DNA of 64,000 bases from Stictocephala bisonia (lineage: Eukaryota; Arthropoda; Insecta; Hemiptera; Membracidae), in contig JAQJVL010000125.1 in assembly GCA_035578905.1 (NCBI GenBank), positions 62,001-126,000 of the forward strand, given 5' to 3'. Positions 1 to 14,440 of this stretch are shown here, in pieces; the first letter of the stretch is position 1; each line of letters opens with the position of its first letter. Both the position numbers and the translations under genes were made by a program. The notes below the pieces were generated by a model. That model was given only the letters and a program-made list of their open reading frames with translations. It ran no database searches and was not told the DNA's origin.

Positions 1-84
1 CATCGACATCCAAAGAACAATAGAGCTTCAAGAAGCCCTCAAGCCATATAATGTATGTGAATCAGATCAAGAATTGAATCATAG
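1..84 (+). CDS. PAPOLA (hiiragi-like): Poly(A) polymerase, exon a (partial, N-terminal)
   Basis: Read from base 2, this gives IDIQRTIELQEALKPYNVCE followed by SDQELNHR, the stretch just before the nucleotidyltransferase core in the family (vertebrate form: TxxLxExLKPFGVFExExEL). The donor is at 85 (GTAAGA). Two bases (AG) are left over and complete an Arg codon with the first base of the next exon. The exon continues to the left of the window. Confidence 0.88.
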
Positions 85-2241
85 GTAAGATTGAATAACA
101 CATATTGACTTAAATTAAGGGCTATGTTGCATGTATTTGTCATAAATATCTGATAAAAAGGATGAAAAATTTAATTTTTTAAAATTAGACAATCAGTTGT
201 ATGCCTTGCAACCACAGACTTAGGATTACTGAAGAGTGTTTGGTCAAAAAAGTTTTTATTTTTTTCGATTTCAATGGCTATATCAGCCATTAAACGCCTC
301 ACAAGTAGATCTTTAATTAAAATTATGTTTATAAGTACATCACCTCAAAGATGTGAATTTGGGCTGTCATGGTGTACATTCACAATTAAGAAACTACTTT
401 TAAAATTTAAAAACAGACCCTCATAGAACTGGTCTTGTTCATCAGTTATTTTAAATTACGTAATTTTACTGCAAATAAGCAAATTAGATTTAAAATAATT
501 TATGTTATATGTTTGTTTTTATTTTATTATTACGAGAAATACGATGTCATGTTTGGCATCTTTTGCTTTTTAATAATCACAGTTTAAAAAGTTGATTAAC
601 TTAATATACTCAATTGGTGAATGTACTTTTACACACATGTTATATTACACTCCAGTCGCTACACACACACAGCAAGACCCCGCGCCCACAGTGTCGCGCT
701 TCAACGACCCTGCAATTTACCCCTCCCATCCCAGGAGAGAGAGAGGGGTCGAGTGTCTGTGTGTGAGTAACTCACAGTAAGACGTACGGCCAGCGCTGCG
801 AGCGGAGTTCAGCTGGCCGATCCACCTTAAGGTCTCTTAACAGATAAATATTATAAAGGAAAGGGAACAGTAGTGATCCCTGGGGTCTCCACATATTAAA
901 ACATTACAATGTTAAATTATTTAATATTTTTTCTGAAATAATTGTTCTTTTTTGTTTATTCATGATATAAAACTTAACAAAAGAGTGACCTTATCTTCTT
1001 ATCCTAAATCTGTAGTGCAATCTTGCAACATTTAGCAACTTATTTTATCTTACCTTTTATACAGTATCCTGAATTAGGAGCTCCTCAACAAAGGTTAAGT
1101 AAGAGAGGACTTAATAATCTGTTTCTTACTACTACAAATTTCGCTAGATCTCAATATTTTACTGCATCATCAATACTCTTGCCGTTTACTAGATTATTCT
1201 CCTTCATAATCTTTTTTTATCCATCCATTTTGTTGTGATTAGTGTTCTTTTCTCACAGTATTCAATTTTAAGTAGTCAAATCTATCCTGATTGCTCTAGA
1301 TTTAACATGTTTTGATAGCAATGTTCTCATTCTAGCATTTTTATACTGTGTGCTTTGGCCATTAATTTCATATTTTGTTTTTAATTTTTATACCAAACTC
1401 ACATTTTCCAAATAGTACATCTTATTAACTCTCGTACTGGCATAGTGTGGTTTACCGCTCTTAAATTGTGCTGCCTAACCGACATAGTGCAGTTTATTGC
1501 CCTTAAATGTAGCGGCACAGTTAATCATTTATTATAGTACGAGTTTTTACGCTAAGCAAATAATTCCAATACCACTGGACGCTACATGAATTGTAGATTG
1601 CAGTAGTATACGACACACTATTGTAGAAGTAACATATGATTGATTAAAACGATGTAAAGTTACGACGGCTCATATTCGCTGTTTGTAAACAGAGATGCAG
1701 CGTTTTTTGCCTGTAAATTCGACAGTATAATAATTGTGTATATTATCAAAATACATGTTATATGGTGTTTATATGTTGTAATATGTATCATAGTTAGTGA
1801 TTAGTATATAGTGATGTGTTATTTATAATGAAACCTAAGTGTAGGTTAAGAAAATAGTTCAATGCAAAGGTTATGCTAGTTTCTTATTTATTTTTAGCAG
1901 ATTTTTTATCAAAATTTTAGTGTATGTTGCAAACTTTGTAGTGTTTATACAACAGTTCTATTAATGTTTTTATTACAACTGTTTCCATAGTAACAAATTT
2001 TCATTTTTGTGTAGTGAATGTAGTTTTTGGAGTACAGTATATTTATTTATGCATGTATTACTCATTATGTGTATATTTCCTAAAACTACATAACATTTAG
2101 AATATCTTGGCTATCTTTAATTTCTTGTTTTATCATTGCATCATTGTTTGTAGGATAAACCCCACTCATTTTAATTTGTTGTAAAGTAAGTTTTTAGTAA
2201 TCAAATTACTGGGGGAAAAATATAGAATTGCTTTGATGCAT
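85..2241 (+). other. Intron 1, first part: no gene seen
   Basis: AT-rich intron of the poly(A) polymerase gene. A locally GC-rich patch at about 640-830, with CA and GA runs, stands out from its surroundings but has no recognisable ends or coding sequence. Nothing else could be assigned. Confidence 0.6.
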
Positions 2242-2245
2242 TTAA

Positions 2246-4062
2246 CCCTATCTGGGCCAAGCGACTATTAAGTAGTCGATGTGTACGGCCATATAATGGC
2301 CAAGCGACTATTTTATAGTCGATCGTGTATGTCTCCGCACGCAGCAGTTTTGTCACCTGTTCTCGTACTCGAATTGCAAAACTAACCACACCATTCAAAA
2401 GAGGACGTTCCAGTGGTTTTATTTCATATATAAAACATGTATAAGCTCAAATTATTTATGTACAAACAAATAAAACAAATGACATAAGTTGTAAACATTC
2501 AATGACAACTGTGATGAAGGTCGGCAGACGACCAAAATACGTCATTTTCAAAAATTCACTACGAAATGTAGGAAAATGGTATCATGATTCCAATCCCACC
2601 TGTGGATAGAAAAAAATATCAACTACAAGTGTGCAATTGTAAGTTTTTCTCTAACTTGACTCGTTTAGTTGTTGTGAATTTATTTCTAAAAGTACAATTT
2701 ACAAGCAGAAATATGTCAAAAAACATACTTTGGTATTTTTGTAGATATTTTATTTAATTGTAGGTTATTAGATTTTTATTTTATACCATTATATTTGGGA
2801 ATAAATTGTGAACAATTATATTCTTACCAGAAAACAGTAAGATGCTATTTTGACAGTTAGTTAGTCCAATGAAAAGGTCTCATTCTTGTCTTTGTATGTG
2901 CTCAGCTCAGCTGTCACTTTGTGAATACGTCTGTTTGTTTACTCGTCATCCCGCCATTGTTGAAGTGTTTACTGTTATGTTTTCATGTTATTAGTACCTT
3001 TTATTCATATTATTGTTATAATATAATGAAAGTTAAGTGTTGTGGAGTGTTCTAGTGGATTGTGAAATTGTGTAGGCTAGTAAATATAATATATTTTATT
3101 TATTTCTGTTCATCATAATGTAATTTCTTCAAACTTCAGATACAAATCAATTTATAACTTCTAACATCAATACATAATATCTAGGCCTATTTTGAACATT
3201 TTACTCATCACTGAACATTATAAATGCACTAGGCATATTTTATATTTCTTTTTTAGTCCATGCCAATAGCCTAGACTGAAAAATGCCGATTGAAAAATGT
3301 TACCATTTTGCGAATAAGAACACACTTTTTCAACAAATTTTGATAAAACACCAAATAATCTATATATTATAAAACTAGAATAAATTGTCTACTTTTTGTA
3401 TATTTTGAAATTTGTATTACTAATTGTTTTATATTTTTTAGACGTCTTTGAAAATGCAGAATTTTTAGAAATTTTCCAACGCTCATGCTTTATTCCTAAA
3501 CTTATTATTTTTTTTAATTTTTTGGTTGAGATTTTATATCAAACCCTGCATATTTTCTTTTTATTTGGCTTATATTAGACAGATTATTATGTAATATATT
3601 GGTATTATATTACATTTCAAATTTTTTTATGGTCATTGAAATATTTATGTCAGTTTTTGACAAATTGACGTGTACAGATTATTTACCAAATATTTCAGTA
3701 TTATTTGAGAGAATTACAAAACCTTTGATATTTCTATGTAAAGAAATAGATTATAAAACTTTTATACACGTATTGTTATTAGAGAAAAAAATTATTTATA
3801 TTTTTTCATGGACCATGCTTTTGAAATTTACATTTTCAATTCGCACATTTTTCGTATTTGTTTGCCCGTAAATTTTTCTACATGTATATTATATTTTATA
3901 TTACATACCAATGGAATCCTCAGTTATTGCTAAATAAAATGATATACAACATGATAGGGTTATGATGGAATTTTAGTAATTTATGAATGTTTATGTGCGA
4001 GCCTGCAAAACCGACTAAAAACCCCCTGGCCATTAGCAAGTTTTGTAATGGCCTATATAGGG
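2246..4062. mobile_element. piggyBac-like non-autonomous element flanked by TTAA
   Basis: TTAA at 2242-2245 and 4063-4066 flanks inverted ends that begin CCCTAT (left CCCTATCTGGGCCA, right complement CCCTATATAGGCCA). Ends beginning CCCT next to a TTAA target duplication are typical of piggyBac. Just inside the left end are two tandem units, each a near palindrome (CGACTATTAAGTAGTCG and CGACTATTTTATAGTCG). No transposase reading frame is recognisable in the 1.8 kb, so it would have to be moved in trans. It lies in intron 1 of the poly(A) polymerase gene. Confidence 0.7.
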
Positions 4063-4334
4063 TTAATGTATATTATATAACAGTCTATTCTTTTGTGATC
4101 ACAATGATACCAAACATTAGTAGGTTTACACTGTATAGTTATTATTTTTTTAATTTAAGAAACTAGTGTGTAAATCAACTAAAATTCTCCTACCGCTTAG
4201 GCAAAAAATAACTGCCGGCTCGAGGGTTAAGTTAATTTTGAGACGACTGCCGGCATTAAAACTATATGGATAGACTAGCTGTACCAGCCCGCTTTGCTGG
4301 TCACATTGAGTGTGATTATATATAACCTGAATGA

Positions 4335-4800
4335 CTCTCACCATGTTTAGCCAGGTCCGATGAACTGGCTATACATGTGTTAAAATGAAATTTAAAATTT
4401 TCCAATTGAAATCAGTTTGTTTTCTTAGATAAAAAAGTTTCAAAGTCAGAAAAGTCTACTTTTAGAGGGCACAAATTACTGAGGTTGACTCTGAATCAGT
4501 GAAATATTGGGTTTCTCGCCATATTTAGATGTTCTGTAAACTGGCTATGCATTTGGTCAAATTAAATTGTAAATTTTTCCGATTAAAATCAGTTTGTTCT
4601 CTTAGATAAAAAAGTGTCAAAGTCTAGAGAAATCTGTAAGTCTACTTTGAGAGTGACACCAAGTACTATATTTGACTCTGAATCAATAAAATATTGTGTT
4701 TCTCGCCATGTTCTATGATCTGGCTATGCATGCTTTAAAACTAAATTGTTAATTTTCCGATTGAATACAGTATGTTCTCCTAGGTAACAAAGTTTTACAT
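4335..4800. repeat. Diverged tandem repeat, ~180-190 bp unit, about 2.5 copies
   Basis: Three starts of the same unit, with CTCACCATGTTTAG / CTCGCCATATTTAG / CTCGCCATGTTC at about 4335, 4513 and 4702, each followed by AACTGGCTATGCAT-like sequence and then TCAGTTTGTTCTCTTAGATAA. Units differ by roughly a tenth or more. Unit lengths of about 177 and 188 point to small indels. Confidence 0.7.
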
Positions 4801-5687
4801 TTTGTTCATTGTTAAAGCCTCCTGAGCTGATAGAGAAACACTGTTTTTGGCATTTAAAATGTTTGGATCTAAAAAGGTTACCATCTTCGATATACTAAAC
4901 AATTTTCACAATCACTTCTTATTGCACATTTACAACGTAAGACCTTTGCTCTACAAAATTTCAGCCTCGTGGGCTTAGTACTTTTTTAGTTACAACGATG
5001 AGTGAGTGAGTCAGTGGTATTTGCCTTTTATAGGTATAGATGGGAGTTTATTAATGTCATACATGGAGTGTGGGGCTGCTATTTATGTTGTATGCGAGTG
5101 AGTCTACAGTTGTATGTTAAGTCGTTGAACGTAATGTTACAAAGGATTCAGTTAGATGTGTGTTAGACTCTTTTGTTATTACATTGTAGTTGCTTTTATT
5201 AATGTGGTTGTGGTTGTAGTTTTAGTTGTGGCTAATATTGTTCTTAAAAGTAATATAGTTCATTTCTGATCCACTTTCACACTAAGTGCATTGTTTTTGT
5301 TATACAATATTGAACATATGTCATGGCTTATATAATTGATAATATTTATTTATTATGTAGAAAAATGATGTATAGTTTTTATAATAATTCAATATTATCT
5401 GACATCATCACAGCCCATTAGGGTTATATAATTGAGGCTGTACTGTATGTAATAGCGTAACCCAACATTCAAATCTAAAGAATATGTTTAAATGCTGAAA
5501 GATATTGTACAAATTTGAATTTAGCATAGCATTAGTCTTATTAACTAAAAGTTGTCAAAAACAATTAATTAAAAGTCCATCCAACTCCATAACCCATCTG
5601 TGAATTCCGAAGCAGAATAAAAGGGTTTCTTCAATAGAAAGGTCAGAATTTTAATTTTAAAAACTTAAGATTTTAGGGCTTTTAGTT
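4801..5687. other. Intron 1, middle: no gene seen
   Basis: Includes a GTGAGTGAGT-type run near 5003 followed by CTTTTATAGGTATAGAT, a pattern common at repeat ends, but no second copy in this window. The rest is plain AT-rich intron. Confidence 0.5.
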
Positions 5688-5800
5688 CTGGTAGCTTCAA
5701 ATCCTCACTGAACTAACGGTCAGTACTTCACTTGTTGAATAAAGTTCACACACAGGCCTGAAGGCTCATGTGAACTGGCAAATTGTGAAGTTTTTAAAAA
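5688..5800 (+). repeat. tRNA-derived SINE (family 2), partial copy
   Basis: The stretch TCAAATCCTCACTGAACTAA, then GTCAGTACTTCACTTGTTGA and GTTCACACACAGGCCTGAAG, ending TGTGAACTGGCAAA, matches the reverse complement of 52843-52985. It keeps the B-box side and the 3' body, and lacks the A-box end. Confidence 0.65.
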
Positions 5801-6280
5801 AGAAAGAAAGAAGAACTTATTCCAAAAATAGCATAATTTACTTGAGTCTAAAAGATAATTAAAGTTACATTTTCAAACTGAAATACATTACCATGTCTAA
5901 CCTGAGCTACTGTACACTGATATCCTTCATAGACTTCATTTTGTGTTATTTGTGGTTCTTCAGCAAGTTTTTACTTTCCTTTGGTATCTGATTAAGAAGT
6001 TCCTCTAAGAACCATTATTACATTTATATGCAGTATTGCCTAACATCATGTTTAGCATCTATAAATCGAACAATTTTATGTCTCATCTTCTTTGTATCCA
6101 TGGCCCCATTATATTTTATGACTAATCTTTCTGTCCATGCATTTTTGTGGTAGCTGCCATAGCAGGGAGATCACAAAATCATGACAGGCCAGCTACCAGA
6201 TCTGTTGCTCGTTTAGAACTACCCAGGGGTACACTACGTATGTACAGCTTTAAATATTTGCTGTGGACGCTAACAACATC

Positions 6281-7324
<1,044 letters not shown>

Positions 7325-7619
7325 TAAGAGTGAGTAATAGTTTTTAGTTTCTGTGAAATATAATCTATGCTTTAATGTCTAGTATATGAATTGATAGGTA
7401 TATTTATGTAAGTACATTTACTAACATCTACGGCTCCCACGGAAAGAAACAATTTATCTGTACATTTGAATTAAAACTAATTTTTAGTTTGTTTAGGATT
7501 AGCTTTTCAACTGCAAAGTGGGAAAATCCCATTACTTATTTTTCTTCCTTCACTTGCAATTACAGCTTATAATTTCTTCACTTATACTCAAAACTTACTT
7601 TACCAATTTCTTTACCTCA

Positions 7620-8200
7620 CCTTATGGCCCCGAGATATCTTCTATAAAGGGTCATCTCCCTTAGTAATTTGTTTATCTCATACTAAGGCCTTGGAATGTT
7701 ATTTCCTCAAACTTAATACTCAGCTCATCTTGCTTTGTCCTCAGCCCAAAGCCTTGGGATATTTTTCCTTGTTCTATACATGTGATCCTGTAATTTTAAC
7801 ATTCCTTTACATGTGCTAAGGACTATGTTTTTGTCATCCTTATTACAGAACCTATCTCACTTTACTCATTTCTGTAACTCGATGCTAAGGTTTGGGATGT
7901 TCTTTTCTCATTCTATATATAGGACCATCCTACTCTCCTTACTGCTGTACCTCAGTGCTAAGGCTTGGATGTCAGTTCCTTAACCTGTATATTATGCCCA
8001 TCTTGCTTGATAATTTGATTATCTCGGTCCAACAGTCTTGGGGCTATTCCTTTCTCATTCTATATATAGGCCATCTCACTTCTGTAACTCGGTGGTAAGG
8101 CTTGGGATGTTGTTTCATCAACCTGTACTGAGCCCATCTTGCTTGATCAGTAAACTAACTCAGTCCGAAAGTCTTGGTGTATTCTTTCTTCATTTATAAG
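7620..8200. repeat. Highly diverged tandem repeat in intron 2
   Basis: Recurring phrases such as CTGTAACTCGGTG.TAAGGCT (about 7871, 7943, 8083), TTGGGATGTTCTTTTCTC, CTCATTCTATATATAGG.CCAT (7909, 8056) and AGCCCATCTTGCTTGAT (about 7999, 8131) show a decayed tandem array. The period is irregular, roughly 70-170 bp. No coding value seen. Confidence 0.6.
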
Positions 8201-8620
8201 TAATAATTTATATATGCGCTGTCTGGACTTTCTCAAGTTCTGTCGAAAGCTCGGGAAACAGTCACCGGCTTGTAGCTTGGCTAAAACCTCTCTTTCCACA
8301 ATTCCAGTTTCTTTTCCACAATTAAACCTTACTAAAGTAAATCACTCAGCTACTAATAGACTTGATGCAATAGTGATCTTTTTATGAACTATTGTTATAG
8401 AATGTTGTGTGAATTAATTCAGGTGTATTCGCATTCAGTGTTTGGGGCAAAGTCTAATTTGTGAATATTTCCTTCTAAAGCAAAGAAGAGATTAAGTACT
8501 GTCATGGGTCTCATTGGGTTCGTAGATTATCAGATACAAAGGCGAGACTCGAAATAGTTACTTATAATCTGACGACATTGCTTATATGATATTACAAAAT
8601 TAAGAGTTAATGATTTTTAA

Positions 8621-9564
<944 letters not shown>

Positions 9565-10251
9565 TAGGACATTCATTTTTTCTGTGTACATTTATTTTAC
9601 TATTTAAGATTTTAAAATTAAGTTGAATATTGAAAGTCAACCAATAATCAATTTTTAAAGCAGTCTCAAGTTTTTATTCAATTCTTAATTTAAGACTTAA
9701 TTTGAGTAAAATAATCAAATTGATTCGTTTGGATTTTAAATGTTATTGCAGTAATTTTTTGCTATCATACTCAATACTCTGTACATTTTTATATTCAATA
9801 ACTTTTTAAATTTAGGTAGAAAAAGTAATTTTGTATTCTTTGTTTATGTAATAGAATTTAATAAACTATGATCAGTCTCGGACCTCAGGGCTCCGCCCCA
9901 CAGGTTTCAGAGTTAGTTCCCATGTTATTATTACAAAGAAGATTGTATTCAAAGCTTTAATTTAACAGCTCAGTAAATGAAAAATTATCCCATTTCAAAA
10001 CATAAGGGATTTGTCAGGTGGCAACACAAGTGCAGTGAGTTACTGTAATATTTTCTCTATTTTACACAAATGAGAGAAAGTTAAAATTCTTAAAAGTAAT
10101 AGCTGAATAACTAACTGTCGTCAGTATTATTCTTTAAACCGTTTCCTTTGAAATTTCTTTTTCATCATGTAGCAAAGAATAAATCAACATAAATTTACAA
10201 ATAGCCCAACAAAATAACATTTTTACACAATTTCTTGCTCTGATGTGTTAA

Positions 10252-10482
<231 letters not shown>

Positions 10483-10818
10483 TAATTTAAGCACTAATTC
10501 TCTATACCACTACATACTGAATCAAAAGTAAGCTGATATAATGATTATTCTTAAGTTGAATTCTGCCTAAGAAGTGTTGGTTAGCTTGAATGATAATCTT
10601 TTAAAGTTATTCCCAAAGAAATTAGATCAATTTAGACCATATAATTGAATTTTTATGTTCTGTAATTTAATTGACTGTGGAATTTTGTTTCCTAACCTTC
10701 TAATATAAAACGACATAGAAAACCCTACAATAATCTGTATTATTTTTGTCTGAGTTATGAAAAAAAGAAAAACACAGACAAAGTAGACGTCTCACTGAAA
10801 GAATATTTTTTTGAAGTT

Positions 10819-10985
10819 AGGTTATTGAGCACTAGGCCAGGATGACAGTGATCTCTTTTCAGTTGATGAAGATGTCAGTAAAATCGAAACTTTTTGCTAT
10901 ATATTGTGTCTTATCTTATGTTCAACTCTGTACTGTGCTAGTGGACTTTTCGCCTAAGATAAGTTTACTGCTTCCCTTCTACTAC
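10819..10985. repeat. Diverged relative of the hairpin retroposon
   Basis: Starts GTTAGGTTATTGAGCACTAG (compare GTTAGGTTAAAGGGCACTAG in the three clearer copies) and ends with GTGCTAGTGGACTTTTCGCC then TAAGATAAGTTTACTG, the counterpart of their right arm. The inner arms are much shortened. No target duplication was found. Confidence 0.5.
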
Positions 10986-11091
10986 ATGAAAAAAAATTAA
11001 CATGTTTTAAAAACATGCACAATTAAAATGAAGCCAAAATATGGAACACTAGCCTCTAATAAATGCATGTGTTACCCTATTACTAGAGTAT

Positions 11092-11547
11092 TCTTATTCT
11101 TACATATGAGACGCCGACACAACGTTGTTGGTATTTTAAGGCGAATATTAATGATTATATGAGTGTAGGATGAGTGTGGATGAGTGTAGTCTGGTTACTA
11201 ACTGAGTTCAACTGTTCCTCAGAAAGGGCAATTTATTAATAGCCCAACAGCCAGGGCAACTAAGGGAACTACAGCTTTACGTGGAATCCGAACCATGTAG
11301 TGCTGGTCTGATTTTCAGGTAATTTACAAGCCTGATACTCAGTTATCTCCCCCACACAACATCCGTACAATGATTACCACCCAACATGGACACCCCAGAC
11401 TTCTCTAGTAGTGTCCACGCCGATAGCAACCATTGAGCGGACACCATGTCGGTATTAAGAGGACTGAGCATCCAATCTATCGCCTACAATCTACACAATA
11501 CTTTGTCCCCAAGTAGCTGGGTTACAACACTGCGCCACCAGTGCCGA
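11092..11547 (-). repeat. tRNA-derived SINE (family 1), minus-strand copy
   Basis: The reverse complement matches 21350-21812 and 52010-52440. Its head, GGCACTGGTGGCGCAGTGTT, has an A-box-like TGGCGCAGTG, followed by a B-box-like segment about 50 bases on. The body then runs through a conserved unrelated region (GAACTGAGTATCAGG..., GGATTCCACGTAAAGCTGTA) to a shared 3' end. It sits in intron 5 of the poly(A) polymerase gene. Confidence 0.75.
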
Positions 11548-11837
11548 CATGAGTAGGTTACTTCACAAAATATTATTGCCTGTCTATGCAAAAAAATGTA
11601 TTTTTAAATGCTCTTCTTTCTTTGTTTCGTTGAAAAAAGTTTGGTGGATCTAAAAAGCGACGTTTAGTAATGAGGTGAGTCAGCAATAATGCTTGCTTTG
11701 ACACACAACTTTACACAATGTTATATTCACCCAAATTAATTAGACTTTCCAACCACCCTATATATACGTGACTCATAATGCAAAAGATGGCTAAAATATT
11801 AGGTATTTATATGAAAAGTTGATGAAATGGTGTGTAA

Positions 11838-12134
<297 letters not shown>

Positions 12135-12618
12135 TAAGATTCTTTTTAAAATACATTTTTTACTTCAATGGTAATAATTGGTAGGTAGATAGCTGTTTGT
12201 TGTTCATACAGTAAATTACAAAATGTAAGTGTAATATTTTAATCTTTAAAAATTCCTGTGCAGTAAAATAAAACCAACTATGATAATTAGTCTAGTTCTA
12301 GCATTTTTAGAGTCAACAATTTCTATTATTGAAAAGTATCAATCAATTGCTGATCTTGCTGGATTTCTCTTCATCTTGCTTCATTTACACAAAATGTATC
12401 TTCTACTAGATAAGTAATTGTTTTAGTTTGTTTTGATTTGGAAACTGCTAGATTTCATTTTGGAAATACCTATGCTACAGCTATAAAACAAATTCATTTG
12501 AACATTTTTATCATACTGATCGTGACCACTGCATCGTTACTTTTTGATAATAACAATTAGTTAGTAAAAAATATACTCAGTCACCTTTTATGATTGTGTA
12601 CTAAATAAATAAATTTTC

Positions 12619-12951
12619 GGTTAGGTTAAAGGGCACTAGGCCAGGAATTGGTATTTTGGAGAAATACGATATTAGCAAACTTACCTTAAAAGACAAGTTT
12701 CACTAACATCAGAGTAGTAGTAACAAACACAAAATAAACACAATCTCACAAATTTTCAATACCACTGGCATTTTCTTCAGGTGAGTATAGAGAGTCTCTC
12801 ACTCACTCTCCCGCCCTCCCTCTCCTCTCCTCTCCTGTGGTATTGGAAATTTGTGAGATTGTGTTTATTTTGTTTTTGTTACTACTACTTTGGTGTTAGT
12901 GAACTTATTTTCTAAGGTAAGTTTGCTGATATCCTATCTCTCCAATATAGT
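12619..12951 (-). mobile_element. Hairpin retroposon, copy 1 (15-bp target duplication)
   Basis: Two ~120-bp arms form an imperfect inverted repeat around a pyrimidine-rich loop (about 12785-12835). The left boundary is GGTTAGGTTAAAGGGCACTA; the right arm ends GCTGATATCCTATCTCTCC. It is flanked by a perfect 15-bp direct repeat AATAAATAAATTTTC (12604-12618 and 12952-12966). The constant left end and variable right end across copies suggest an RNA read on the - strand whose 3' end is ...CCTTTAACCTAACC. No protein is encoded. It lies in intron 6 of the poly(A) polymerase gene. Confidence 0.8.
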
Positions 12952-13548
12952 AATAAATAAATTTTCAAAATTGTATGGTGTCAAGAACAATAGTATTTAT
13001 TTTATTTTGAGCATTTTATAAACAAATAACAAAAGTGTTTATTTATAATTGTTTGTCATCAGAAATGTGTCACTCGAGCTCTGTACTTGATGCTTTCTTG
13101 TTTCTCATTTATATTAGTGTTTCGTTGGTTTTTATTTCTGCCTCAGTAATACTTTACTCTGATATACAACATTTATAAGTAAAATTAAAGATTTACCAGA
13201 TATTCAGTTAATGGCAAAAGGTACTATATTTCGGACATATGGATGGTTTCATGAAATTTTAAAATTAGCAGAAAACTAAAAAAAAAATTAAAAATAACAA
13301 TTGTTCATAGTGACAATTTTTACAGTGGAAATTTTGTTTCAAGTGTCAATTTTCAGGCATGTACATTGAATATTAACTGAACTGGAGTAGCCATATAGAG
13401 TATGTATACATGAAGTCAGACTGTCAGGAGAGATATTCTTGTTGATGAACTTTTACAGACGAGTTATATTGGAAGCTGAAATAATTAAAACACTTTAAAT
13501 AGATAATTTATAGTTCTTTTGGTAGACGCTAACTTATTTCTGCTTCAG

Positions 13549-13826
13549 GCACTTCATCGTTCTGTTAGCGAGTTCAGCATGTGCAGAAGACCAGTTGGAA
13601 TGGTGTGGCCTGATTGAGTCAAAAGTAAGGTATCTGATAATGAACCTAGAAAGGAATCAACACATAGTTCTAGCCCATGTGAACCCGGAATGCTACACAG
13701 GTAACCCGCCAGCTCCAGACACGTCGTCGACACCTACCTCTATGTGGTTTATTGGTCTCAATTTTGCTAAAACCGAGAATCTCAACGTGGACCTTACATA
13801 CGACATTCAACAGTTTACAAATGCAG
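13549..13826 (+). CDS. PAPOLA (hiiragi-like): Poly(A) polymerase, exon g (RNA-binding domain)
   Basis: The acceptor GCTTCAG ends at 13548 and the donor GTAAAA starts at 13827. It encodes HFIVLLASSA, then LEWCGLIESKVRYLIMNLER, AHVNPECYTG, MWFIGLNFAKTENLNVDLTY and DIQQFTNA, the RRM-like C-terminal domain of canonical poly(A) polymerase. Reading continues open past the donor for about 20 codons by chance; the frame and the family show the splice at 13826. Confidence 0.94.
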
Positions 13827-14094
13827 GTAAAATTTTGATCTTATTATTAAAACACTTTTCTAGTGAATTTGGACTTGCAGGTAATATTCAGTGATATTGT
13901 ACTGTTTTATATTTTCAGCAAATATGTTTTATTAGAAACATATTATTTATGATGACATTTCTCATATAGACTGCTGCTCACTAATATTGAGTTTTAATAG
14001 TAAACAATTTCTTGTTTTTTTAAAGGTTTTAGCATTTAACAAAATCCTAAAAAATCCTAATTATATATATAAAAGAGAGCTGTATTTTCTCTCC

Positions 14095-14440
14095 GATCAT
14101 GCTCTGAATCAAGCAGAAATTCATCAAAGAATGTTATGACTTTAACAAAAAAAGTTTGCTTATCCATGACAGATCCCGTCCTCACAGATCTGCTCTAACA
14201 TAACATCTCCTTGATGGATTTTAATAGGTCATTTTCGTGAACGTCTGCCATATAGCCCTGACCTGACATAACGCAAAGCAATTTTCATCTATTCCCTGAA
14301 CTAAAGAAGTGACTAGGAGGGCAGAGCTTCCGAACCAACGAACACATTTTGAGATGCTGTGGAAAAACATCACAAACCACTGCAGCAATTTTCTTTGAAG
14401 AGGGTATTGGAAAAGCTAGTAACCCGTTATGATAAATGCC
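14095..14440 (+). pseudogene. mariner transposase C-terminal remnant
   Basis: A broken translation still shows phrases of the mariner transposase end: a D2-region-like LIHDRSRPH, a stretch like SSIPELKK, then RTNEH and FFEEGIGKA. Several stops and frameshifts. No terminal repeats found on either side, so this is a truncated relic in intron 7 of the host gene. Confidence 0.6.
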
